NCBI GenBank assembly: GCA_964484465.1
Contig: CAZAFL010000014.1
Span: forward strand, 1 to 64,000
DNA length: 64,000 nt
From: CAZAFL01 sp964484465
GTDB lineage: Bacteria; Bacteroidota; Ignavibacteria; UBA10030; SZUA-254
Reading direction: 5' to 3'
Below the pieces are notes generated by a model. That model was not told the origin of the DNA. It worked only from the letters and a program-made list of their open reading frames with translations, and made no database searches. Shown here piece by piece: positions 1-9,174 of this stretch (within the stretch, counting starts at the first letter, position 1; every line of letters begins with the position of its first letter). The translations under genes and the position numbers were made by a program.

Positions 1-1211
1 CCATCGTAGAAGAACTGCGTCGCCGCGGAACTCTTCAGTCAGCGGAAGGCCCTGCCTACGTTACTCAGCTCACGATGGATGTCAGTACTTCTGCGAATGT
101 CGAATATCACGCCCGGATCATACTTGAAAAAGCGTTGATGAGAAGCCTGATTTCTGCATCGTCCGAAGTTGTCACACGCGCTTACAATGAAACCGAAAAC
201 GCGCTTGGATTGCTCGATGAAGCGGAGGCAAAGATATTTCAGATTTCCGAACGGCGATTGAAGAAAACGTTTACACCAATCAACCGCGCCTTGCATGAAA
301 CATTTCAGATGCTTGAAGAAATCCACGGCAAGCACAGCGGAGTCACGGGCGTACCAACGGGATTTACGGAACTGGATAATATCACCGGTGGTTTTCAGAA
401 ATCAGACCTCATCATCATCGCCGGAAGGCCGAGCCAGGGGAAGACTGCTCTTGCATTATCGATGGCGCGCAACGCAGCACTTCACCCCGAGAAAAAAACA
501 CCCGTGGCCATTTTCAGTCTCGAAATGTCGGAGCAACAGCTTATCGTTCGTATGCTTTCCGCGGAAGCAAAAGTGAATGCTCATCTCCTGCGCACAGGGC
601 GACTTCACGAGGATAACTGGAAAAATCTAAGCCGGAATGTAGGAAAACTGGCCGAGGCGAAAATATTTATTGACGACACTCCGGCACTCGGTATCCTTGA
701 ACTACGTGCAAAGGCCCGCCGGTTAAAAGCAGAACATGGAATCGGCCTTCTGGTTGCGGATTACCTCCAGCTTATTCAGGGGCCGAAAAATGCCGAATCA
801 CGGGAACGGGAAATCTCAATGATTTCGCGTTCGCTCAAAGCTCTCGCAAAAGAACTTGACATTCCCGTTGTTGCTTTGTCCCAACTCAACCGCGCCGTAG
901 AAAGCCGCGGTGATAAACGGCCGATGCTGGCGGACCTACGGGAATCGGGTGCGATCGAACAGGATGCCGACGTTGTGATGTTTGTCCATCGTCCCGAATC
1001 GTATGGCATCACCGAAACAAAGGACCTTGAAGGAAATATCCTCCCCACGGAAGGACTTGCTGAAATTATCGTCGGCAAACAGCGCAACGGGCCAACCGGG
1101 ACTGCATATCTCGGCTTCCATAAAGAATACGCCGGATTCGTGAAACGGGCTCCTCAAATTTACGAAACGATGCAGCCCGCTCCAGCACTCGAAGAACATC
1201 CACCCTTTTAA
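1..1211 (+). CDS. dnaB: Replicative DNA helicase DnaB (5' end outside window)
   Basis: Hexameric 5'-3' helicase that unwinds DNA at the replication fork. About 402 residues are visible. The frame is open from base 3 (first residues IVEELRRRGTL, the end of the helical N-terminal domain), so the start lies upstream and the ATG at 75 is internal. The RecA-like motor domain follows: Walker A GRPSQGKTA has K147 and T148 of the visible part, and SLEMSEQQL, VADYLQLIQG (Walker B), the SQLNRAVE stretch and the DVVMFVHRPE region near the C-terminus are all in DnaB order. No intein is seen in the visible part. The stop is 3 bases before the GTG of the next gene, so the two are probably co-transcribed. 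Identification is secure. Confidence 0.97.
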   Translation, partial: IVEELRRRGTLQSAEGPAYVTQLTMDVSTSANVEYHARIILEKALMRSLISASSEVVTRAYNETENALGLLDEAEAKIFQISERRLKKTFTPINRALHETFQMLEEIHGKHSGVTGVPTGFTELDNITGGFQKSDLIIIAGRPSQGKTALALSMARNAALHPEKKTPVAIFSLEMSEQQLIVRMLSAEAKVNAHLLRTGRLHEDNWKNLSRNVGKLAEAKIFIDDTPALGILELRAKARRLKAEHGIGLLVADYLQLIQGPKNAESREREISMISRSLKALAKELDIPVVALSQLNRAVESRGDKRPMLADLRESGAIEQDADVVMFVHRPESYGITETKDLEGNILPTEGLAEIIVGKQRNGPTGTAYLGFHKEYAGFVKRAPQIYETMQPAPALEEHPPF

Positions 1212-1214
1212 TTA

Positions 1215-2081
1215 GTGCAGTACGCTCTGCGATACAGAAAACAGTTACTTTTGTTGATTCTGATTTTCTTCTTCCAGCACACCGAAAGTCAACCTTCCGA
1301 CCAGTGGATTTGCAATAAAATATTTTCCTTCGCCTTTGAGCACAAACTCATCGAGAAGCCTATCGGTCAGGTTATTACATCAATCGGCAAAGAATTTCTC
1401 GGGACACCTTACGAAGCGTACACTCTCGATCGCTCCGACTCAGAACATCTTGTGACCAATCTTCATAGCTTTGATTGCGTCACATTTGTCGAGAACGTGC
1501 TCTCCATTTCTAGATGCGTGAAAGAGAATCAGCTCTCGTATGAAGCCTTTAGAAATGAACTTTGCCGGATACGCTATCGCAATGGACTCATCCGCGGGTA
1601 TTCAAGCAGGTTACATTACTTCACAGATTGGATCTACGATAACGGGCAAAAGGGTATGGTACAAGATAAGACGGATGAATTCGGCGGCGCCCCATACACG
1701 AAAACAATTAATTTCATGACGTCTCATCGAGGGTCATATCCCCGCCTCGGTAGTAATGTGACATTCAACGAAATGAAGCTTGTCGAAGATTCACTCTCAC
1801 AACACAGATTGTTCTATATACCGAAGGCTCAACTCAGGAACATCTCACCGCACATCAACGACGGCGACATCATTGCTATTACCACAAACAAGGAGGGCTT
1901 GGACATCATTCATGTGGGGATTGCTGTTCGCATGAGCGATGGAACATTGCACTATATGCACGCGCCGAACGAGAAGGGGGTGGTTAACATTACCCATGAA
2001 ACGCTGGAAGAACATCTCAGAAAATTCCCATCAGAGACAGGAATCATGATTATCGAGCCGGCTGATGTGCAAAGCAGGTGA
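1215..2081 (+). CDS. DUF1460 (NlpC/P60-like amidase) secreted protein
   Basis: A 288-residue exported protein of the DUF1460 family, which belongs to the NlpC/P60 cysteine-peptidase superfamily. Characterised members are cell-wall amidases, so a role in peptidoglycan trimming or recycling in the periplasm is likely. Residues 8-25 form a hydrophobic signal segment. FLGTPY (61-66), the DCVTFVE motif with catalytic Cys88 and IIHVGIAV with His233 give the Cys-His pair. The start is GTG at 1215, 3 bases after the dnaB stop; no ATG is available before the signal peptide. The substrate is inferred from the family only. Confidence 0.85.
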   Translation: MQYALRYRKQLLLLILIFFFQHTESQPSDQWICNKIFSFAFEHKLIEKPIGQVITSIGKEFLGTPYEAYTLDRSDSEHLVTNLHSFDCVTFVENVLSISRCVKENQLSYEAFRNELCRIRYRNGLIRGYSSRLHYFTDWIYDNGQKGMVQDKTDEFGGAPYTKTINFMTSHRGSYPRLGSNVTFNEMKLVEDSLSQHRLFYIPKAQLRNISPHINDGDIIAITTNKEGLDIIHVGIAVRMSDGTLHYMHAPNEKGVVNITHETLEEHLRKFPSETGIMIIEPADVQSR

Positions 2082-2180
2082 ACATTGAGTCCTGCGCAGG
2101 TATAACGTTTGTTTTCCTCCCAATATTTCAGTACCTTTTACTAACATTCTTGCCCCAGTCGTATGGGGCATACTGTTTTT

Positions 2181-3344
<1,164 letters not shown>

Positions 3345-3352
3345 GAGATTTT

Positions 3353-4669
3353 ATGCAAGCTCTCCAGATGATATTTTATACCGGCATTACTCTTGGTGTG
3401 CTGATTTTTATCCATGAGCTGGGACATTTCCTTGCGGCGAAACTCACCGGCATGCGTGTTGACAGATTTTCTATCGGGTTTCCTCCACGAGCGTTCGGTA
3501 AAAGAATCGGTGAGACTGATTATTGCGTTTCGTGGGTTCCCATCGGCGGTTACGTAAAAATCGCAGGGATGGTGGATGAAAGCTTTGATACGGAGTACGT
3601 GAACAGTGAACCCCAACCGTGGGAATTCCGGTCGAAGCCGATGTGGGCACGTATGGCGGTTATCTCCGCCGGCGTGATTATGAATATCCTGCTGGCAATT
3701 TCCATTTTTTGGGGAACAAATTATTCGCGCGGGAAAGTGTTTGATGAAACTACCGAAATTGGATATGTGGTGGCAGGTACTCCGGCTGAAAAAGCCGGCC
3801 TGCTGCGGGGAGACAACATCGAATCAATCGACGGAAAGAAGGTCTCATCCTGGGATCAGATTCAAACATACCTGTATGGAGAACATTCTGCCGATAATGT
3901 TTCTCTGAATATCGTACGCGGCGGGAAGCCAGCGACAATCCTCATTCCAAAAGATAGTCTGCAAAACAGAGCAGACCCGACATTCGGAATCATGGAATCC
4001 AACACCCTTCCATTTATTCCCAACGTCGAACGCGGAACACCCGCCGAAAAACTCGGGTTGAAGGCTGGCGACATTATCATCGCACTTAATGACCTTCCTG
4101 TTTCTAACCAGTTCGAAGTCATTAAAATCGTCCATGAGCATACTGGTCAAGAGCTGAAAATTACCTGGAAGCATGAAGAAAAATTTATGACGGGCCTAAC
4201 GATCCCAAACTCAGACGGGCGCATCGGGATTTCAATTACAAGCACATATACCGGTCCGAGAGGACATGTGAAGTATTCACTCCTCGAAGCGTTTCCCGAA
4301 GGCATTAAAGAGTTTGCCCAATGGACACAGCTAACAGTCGCATCAATCGGACAAATTATCAAAGGCAGGGCGTCCTTCAGAGAATCTGTCGGTGGACCTA
4401 TACGCATTGCGCAACTCGCCACCCAAAGCGCAAAATACGGCTTTTTGAGTTATGTGACGTTCATGGCAGTATTGAGCATGAGCCTCGCATTTTTGAATAT
4501 CCTTCCAATTCCCGCTCTGGACGGGGGTCATTTGGCAATGCTTTTGTTTGAAAAGGTTTTCCGACGTGAAATCCCACACCGTGTAAAACTTGCCATCCAA
4601 CAGACCGGATTTGTTCTCCTTCTTGCATTTATGGCGTTTGTCATCTACAACGACATCTCCAATTTCTAA
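3353..4669 (+). CDS. rseP: RIP metalloprotease RseP (site-2 protease)
   Basis: Inner-membrane zinc protease that cuts transmembrane segments, typically of anti-sigma factors, during envelope stress. It has 438 residues. The first membrane segment carries HELGH (21-25), and the last third has the LDGGH motif (389-393), which gives the third zinc ligand. Between them are two PDZ domains (about 130-210 and 215-290; GTPAEKAGLLRGD and GTPAEKLGLKAGD). Downstream, FecR-type signalling proteins are encoded from 5923. A functional link is possible because S2P proteases cut regulators in some FecR systems, but nothing in the sequence proves it. Confidence 0.95.
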   Translation: MQALQMIFYTGITLGVLIFIHELGHFLAAKLTGMRVDRFSIGFPPRAFGKRIGETDYCVSWVPIGGYVKIAGMVDESFDTEYVNSEPQPWEFRSKPMWARMAVISAGVIMNILLAISIFWGTNYSRGKVFDETTEIGYVVAGTPAEKAGLLRGDNIESIDGKKVSSWDQIQTYLYGEHSADNVSLNIVRGGKPATILIPKDSLQNRADPTFGIMESNTLPFIPNVERGTPAEKLGLKAGDIIIALNDLPVSNQFEVIKIVHEHTGQELKITWKHEEKFMTGLTIPNSDGRIGISITSTYTGPRGHVKYSLLEAFPEGIKEFAQWTQLTVASIGQIIKGRASFRESVGGPIRIAQLATQSAKYGFLSYVTFMAVLSMSLAFLNILPIPALDGGHLAMLLFEKVFRREIPHRVKLAIQQTGFVLLLAFMAFVIYNDISNF

Positions 4670-4671
4670 AT

Positions 4672-4687
4672 CACATCACTTGATGTG
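4672..4687 (+). terminator. Possible weak terminator hairpin after rseP
   Basis: Perfect inverted repeat CACATCA / TGATGTG two bases after the rseP stop. The GGATTTTAC that follows is only weakly T-rich, so termination is uncertain. It precedes the promoter at 4747, which would fit the end of one transcription unit and the start of another. Confidence 0.3.
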
Positions 4688-4746
4688 CCGCACATCCGGA
4701 TTTTACTATAAATTGTACCATAAAGCAGTGAAAACCGCAGAAAATA

Positions 4747-4775
4747 TTGATAATATTGAGAGAAATCGTTATACT
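4747..4775 (+). promoter_or_regulatory. Sigma-70-type promoter for the 4815-11376 operon
   Basis: TTGATA (4747-4752), a 17-base spacer and TATACT (4770-4775); each box is one mismatch from TTGACA and TATAAT. Transcription would start near 4782, about 33 bases ahead of the ATG at 4815 with its GGAGGGG-like ribosome site. It is the only good promoter seen ahead of the four-gene cluster. Confidence 0.6.
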
Positions 4776-4814
4776 TTGCAGAACATGACCACTTTGAAAA
4801 GGAATGGAGGGGAT

Positions 4815-5897
4815 ATGGGAAAGAGTATGATTTCGAAGAATATATTAGCGGGAATTCTTCTTTTTTTTCTTGCAGGATTGTTGATTGTTTGTCCCTCTGG
4901 TCTTAAGGCACAATGCCCCGTCGATATGCGTGTAACCTCCGTGCCGGTTCAACAGCTTTCACTTGCGGATGTCGACCTTGACCATTTTCAGAGCAGAAGC
5001 CTGTTATTTACAATCGAGATTACGAATAGCGGGTCTGTTAACGCAACAGCAAAGCTCAGAGGCGCCCTTGATATTCATCTTGCTGATGGGACAAACTTTG
5101 ACAACGCTATCACATTCACGACAGATCCCTTCAATGTACCTGCACCCGCTGGAAGAACCCTTACCAACCTCAATTTAGGAAGCAACGGCGATATCGGATT
5201 TCTTGAATTTTATTATAGTCCCGATGCAAAGAATCGAATTCAGGATGTTGCGTTGTCAACCGGCAGCTTACCTGCAGGCACATACGTATTTCATCTTGCC
5301 ATGAATGACATTCTATGCCCCACTGATGTGAAAGTCGGAGACGTCAAACTGGTCTTGCAGAATGCTTCCCGAGTCGAGTTGCGCTCACCTCAGGATGGTG
5401 CGACAACAAATGAGTTTCCTCTTTTTGAATTCTTTCACGATGGGACTAAAGCAATTCTGACTGTTGCGGAACTGACTGGTGATCAATCCCGCGAAGACGC
5501 GATCTCAAAAAAACCACCGATGCTGGAAGTTGAGTTGAGTGGACAGAACTCATTTTTGTATTCGGGCGGGCGGCCGCTTGAACGTGGCAAAACCTATGTG
5601 TGGAACGTTGTAAGTAAATCGACCGGCATCGGCGGCGTTGAGACTGAAATCTCGAGTCAACTCTGGACCTTCACCGTTTCCAGTATCGCGCAGGGGGCAC
5701 AAGGACTCACCCTGCTCGACCAGATTGAGCAGATTTTGGGACCAAAATATAAATCATTGTTTGACCAGCTGAAAGCGAGCGGTTATTCCGCCACCGGCAA
5801 TACTACTCTCAACGGGGCGGCAATTTCTGAAAGCGCGTTATTGAATTTGTTAAACGAATTACGTAATAACGATTCCGTCGAGTTGAATCTTGAATAA
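4815..5897 (+). CDS. Secreted protein of unknown function, first gene of FecR-cyclase operon
   Basis: 360 residues. I do not recognise the family. The ATG at 4815 follows a purine-rich GGAGGGG and starts a clear signal peptide (about 1-33: charged start, long hydrophobic run, cleavage near GLKAQ). An open frame reaches back to 4590 but overlaps rseP and lacks a ribosome site. The mature part looks all-beta. Residues about 55-170 resemble a sandwich domain, and residues about 190-300 resemble a FN3/Ig-like domain (the phrases SPQDGATTNEFPLFEF and ERGKTYVWNVV are typical of such modules). The last 60 residues are helical. It ends 25 bases before the FecR gene, so it is probably a periplasmic or surface partner of that system. 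Confidence 0.75.
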   Translation: MGKSMISKNILAGILLFFLAGLLIVCPSGLKAQCPVDMRVTSVPVQQLSLADVDLDHFQSRSLLFTIEITNSGSVNATAKLRGALDIHLADGTNFDNAITFTTDPFNVPAPAGRTLTNLNLGSNGDIGFLEFYYSPDAKNRIQDVALSTGSLPAGTYVFHLAMNDILCPTDVKVGDVKLVLQNASRVELRSPQDGATTNEFPLFEFFHDGTKAILTVAELTGDQSREDAISKKPPMLEVELSGQNSFLYSGGRPLERGKTYVWNVVSKSTGIGGVETEISSQLWTFTVSSIAQGAQGLTLLDQIEQILGPKYKSLFDQLKASGYSATGNTTLNGAAISESALLNLLNELRNNDSVELNLE

Positions 5898-5922
5898 TGA
5901 GATTTCCCGGAGGGGCATGACT

Positions 5923-6615
5923 ATGAACAGACAACGACGATTGATTTCTACATTATGCATTGCAGTAATGAGCATTGTGATAGCTGTGGTGAGTTCCGGC
6001 TTTCGGGAAAATAACGCTTCTATCGCACTGATAACTAAGGTTGTTCGGGAAGTTGACAAAAAACGTGACCCGAGTGAATGGAGAAAAGCATACAAAGGAG
6101 ATATTCTGAATTCCGGCGACGGAATACGTACGCACGAACAGTCTCTTGCTATCATTAAATTCAAGGATAACAGCATTCTCCGCGTCCGGGAACAATCCAC
6201 GCTGAAAATAAACGAGGCAACCACCGGTAAAACGGTTGGTGTTGAAGACGGGAGAGTGGGGTTCGAGATCCAAAAACAGAACGAAAACATGCCGTTCAAA
6301 TTCACCTCACCGACGTCCGTTGCGTCGATCCGTGGAACTGAGGGAATGTTAAGTGCCGGCTCAGAAAACGACACCCTTATTATACTCGCGGGACTGGTGA
6401 CATTTTCCAACAAGGTATCGAATAAGGATGTCGATGTCGGTGAAGGCTATATCGGCTTCTCGGGAAAGGATGGTTCCGTATCATCGCGTAAAGCGACTGA
6501 CCAGGAAATTTCAGCCGCCCGGAACGCCCTCTTGAGTAATTCTGTCAACGAGCTTAACCTCGAATTAAAGGATTCGAAGGGAAATAAAAAGGAATTAAAA
6601 ATTCGATACAAATAA
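5923..6615 (+). CDS. FecR-domain exported protein
   Basis: 230 residues with an N-terminal membrane/signal segment (about 8-28) and a FecR domain. Diagnostic stretches are KGDILNSGDGIRT, SLAIIKFKDNSILRV and SIRGTEGML. The ATG at 5923 sits 7 bases behind GGAGGGG; the ATG at 5917 is too close to that site. Unlike classical FecR it has no cytoplasmic anti-sigma domain, and no sigma factor lies beside it, so it is not a standard FecIR pair. FecR domains in such exported proteins are thought to act as periplasmic sensor or binding modules. Its place between an exported protein and a barrel/cyclase pair suggests a role in envelope signalling. Confidence 0.85.
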   Translation: MNRQRRLISTLCIAVMSIVIAVVSSGFRENNASIALITKVVREVDKKRDPSEWRKAYKGDILNSGDGIRTHEQSLAIIKFKDNSILRVREQSTLKINEATTGKTVGVEDGRVGFEIQKQNENMPFKFTSPTSVASIRGTEGMLSAGSENDTLIILAGLVTFSNKVSNKDVDVGEGYIGFSGKDGSVSSRKATDQEISAARNALLSNSVNELNLELKDSKGNKKELKIRYK

Positions 6616-6702
6616 TCGTGGGCATCGGCAGGGTTGAATCTGATTTTATTACATTGAGGTAATAAACAACATTATATCCACCAGATAATAATTTCCTATC
6701 AG

Positions 6703-9168
6703 ATGTGTACACAACCGTTCCCCTTGTGCAGCACGCTATGGCGCTCCGGCTTTTTGGCTGCGGCGCTTTTCTTTTTTCTCGGCATTCTTCATTCTCAAAT
6801 CAGCGACAAATTATCGACGGTTACACCGGGCCTGTATCGTGCCGGCGAACCACTGACGATTCAGGTTGAGATAGTAAAATCCGCATCGGTTGAACGGATT
6901 GAAATAGCCTATCGACCCTTTGGGCAGCGGGATTTTAAACATAGCGAAATGTCCATCACTAACAACACCGCCTCGGTGGTTATCCCGTCAACCGACCTTG
7001 CTCCTCCGTTTTTAGAATATTACCTTATCCTGTATACAAAAGATACCCGAACCTCGGAAACTTATCCGATGGAAAACGCGGAGCTCAATCCATTAAAAGT
7101 TTCTCTTGTGGAAACTGAACATCACCACGCAATTACCATTCTCACCCCTGACCCGAATGAGCGTATCAAACAGGGCGACATCCTGATTTCGTTTTCCTTA
7201 CTTCAACCCGATACAACCATTGACCGCCAGAAGATAAGAATTCTTCTCGACGGAGCCGATGTTTCCTCTCGCTTCGTTATAAGTGAGGATATCTATGTCC
7301 TGCAACCGGACAACGCATCGGTCTCACTCGACAAAGGCATTCACAATATCAGTGTTGAACTACGAAACACCGAGGGGAAGGTTGTAAGCACTGATGGCTG
7401 GTCATTCACAGTCGTAGGCGTAGAGGAAACCGGCCCCGCAACCGCACTCGTTAATCAGTGGGTGTACGGTTATTCCGCTCAGCTCGAAACCCGTAACGAA
7501 AAAATTGATGTCACTTCAACACCGTATAACCGCGCAACCGTCACCGCGGTTTCTACCTACGGGCAATACCGATTCAACGGCAGATTGTATGTCACTAATG
7601 AAGAAGCCTCCGACCGGCAACCACAAAATCGTTTTTTTATCGGCGCAGAATCCCCATGGGCAAAAGCCGGCTATGGCGATAATTATCCTGCCTTCCCAAG
7701 CCTGATTATGAACGGACGACGGGTCAGAGGCTTAACCGGCGACCTGACTCTCGGTGCGTTTAACCTCACCGTAGCGAAAGGGGAGATCACCCGCCAGATC
7801 GAAAGTATCATCGGAAAAACTTTTTCGCAAGACAGCCTCACCTCAGAGCAGCAAAAAAACCCGTCGGGAATCTTTGGAGTATACGATTCGACAACAGCAC
7901 CGCCAACCTGGGCAATCTACAAAAACCTCGGCGTATTCAGCCGGGACCTGTTTGTTATTCGGCCAAGCTTCGGAAAAGAGTCGGGGTCGCATTTCGGCTT
8001 CAGTTACCTTAAATCTAAAGATGATATTACCTCGATTCGATATGGCATCAAACCACAGGAGAATCTTGTCCTGGGAACAGATCTTCTTGTTGCGCTCAAT
8101 AACCATAACGTCGAGCTTACAGGGCAGGGAGCATTCAGCGCCACCAACCGGGACATCACTAATGGCACATTCAGTGACGCGCAAATCAATTCCATCTTTA
8201 AAGATCCGGATTACAACAACTCGGACCGGAACGATATACGTCACGCACGAGACATCCTGTCTCACTTCATAACCGTAAACGAAAACCTTGTTCCTCTTTC
8301 GTTGAAGAAACTTTCTACGTTTGCTTATGAAGGCGGGCTTTCACTGAATTATTTCAACAATAATTTTAGATTTGTCTATCTTCGTCATGGAAACGATTAC
8401 GCTTCTTTCGGTCAGACATTCATACGTCAGGACGTAAAGGGATTTAACGTTTCCGACCGGCAGGCACTTGTCGAGCGCCAGGTATTTCTCTCCGGAGGAA
8501 TTGAACGCCTGCAGGATAATACGGCGGATACAAAAGCTGCAACCACGACCTACACAACGGTAAACACAGCAGTTTCCTATTTCCCCCAGCGGGATTTCCC
8601 GAATGTTACCGTAGCGTATCTTCATGCGGGCAATGCCAACGGCATTAAGAACACACCTCCTCAGCATATTGACTCGCTTTATGCAATCGACGATAATACC
8701 AATCGGATCCTGATTCAGCTCGGGTATGGGTTTAGCTACTGGACGCGTCATAACGCATCGCTGAGTTTCAGCACATCTGACCGGGATGATCAATCGCCGT
8801 ATAACCTCGACACCAGATCTACCTCATTCACGCTAACCGACGTGATGACATACGAAATTCCATTACAGACCGTCTTTAGCTTGAGCGTTAATGCAAATAC
8901 GTTTGCAACAGCAGGAACGGGTGCCGATACCAAAGTAAATTACACAACACTGTATGGAAATGCGCAATACCGGCTTGCGGATGAAAAACTCAGGCTCACC
9001 GCGACACTCAGCCCAACCTTCGGCGACCTTGCACGGACGCTCGCAGAATTCGGGACACAATATTTCTTCATGAAAAATCTCAGCGCACTAACACAGCTAG
9101 ATCTGTACTTTAATAAAAATGTGGGCAATAATACGATCTGGAGCCTGATTCTCCGCCTTGACATGTAG
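6703..9168 (+). CDS. Large outer-membrane beta-barrel-like protein, unknown family
   Basis: 821 residues. The N-terminal hydrophobic stretch (about 15-32) is a signal peptide. Residues about 35-230 look like two Ig-like sandwich domains, with phrases such as YRAGEPLTIQVEI and DKGIHNISVELRN. From about 245 to the end the sequence is rich in alternating polar/hydrophobic strands with many Tyr, Asn and Asp turns. It finishes with NNTIWSLILRLDM, a barrel-type last strand. I see no TonB box or plug domain, so it is not a FecA-type transporter despite the FecR neighbour. The stop lies 6 bases before the cyclase gene, so the two are translationally linked. Exact family not recognised; the outer-membrane location is inferred. 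Confidence 0.7.
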   Translation: MCTQPFPLCSTLWRSGFLAAALFFFLGILHSQISDKLSTVTPGLYRAGEPLTIQVEIVKSASVERIEIAYRPFGQRDFKHSEMSITNNTASVVIPSTDLAPPFLEYYLILYTKDTRTSETYPMENAELNPLKVSLVETEHHHAITILTPDPNERIKQGDILISFSLLQPDTTIDRQKIRILLDGADVSSRFVISEDIYVLQPDNASVSLDKGIHNISVELRNTEGKVVSTDGWSFTVVGVEETGPATALVNQWVYGYSAQLETRNEKIDVTSTPYNRATVTAVSTYGQYRFNGRLYVTNEEASDRQPQNRFFIGAESPWAKAGYGDNYPAFPSLIMNGRRVRGLTGDLTLGAFNLTVAKGEITRQIESIIGKTFSQDSLTSEQQKNPSGIFGVYDSTTAPPTWAIYKNLGVFSRDLFVIRPSFGKESGSHFGFSYLKSKDDITSIRYGIKPQENLVLGTDLLVALNNHNVELTGQGAFSATNRDITNGTFSDAQINSIFKDPDYNNSDRNDIRHARDILSHFITVNENLVPLSLKKLSTFAYEGGLSLNYFNNNFRFVYLRHGNDYASFGQTFIRQDVKGFNVSDRQALVERQVFLSGGIERLQDNTADTKAATTTYTTVNTAVSYFPQRDFPNVTVAYLHAGNANGIKNTPPQHIDSLYAIDDNTNRILIQLGYGFSYWTRHNASLSFSTSDRDDQSPYNLDTRSTSFTLTDVMTYEIPLQTVFSLSVNANTFATAGTGADTKVNYTTLYGNAQYRLADEKLRLTATLSPTFGDLARTLAEFGTQYFFMKNLSALTQLDLYFNKNVGNNTIWSLILRLDM

Positions 9169-9174
9169 AATGTC

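Noticed and set aside
4590..4814. N-terminal extension of the secreted protein back into rseP
   Set aside because: The ATG at 4815 has a good ribosome site and begins the signal peptide; the extension overlaps rseP.
7501..9060. TonB-dependent receptor in the FecR operon
   Set aside because: No TonB box, no plug domain and only one barrel-like half; neighbour FecR alone is not enough.
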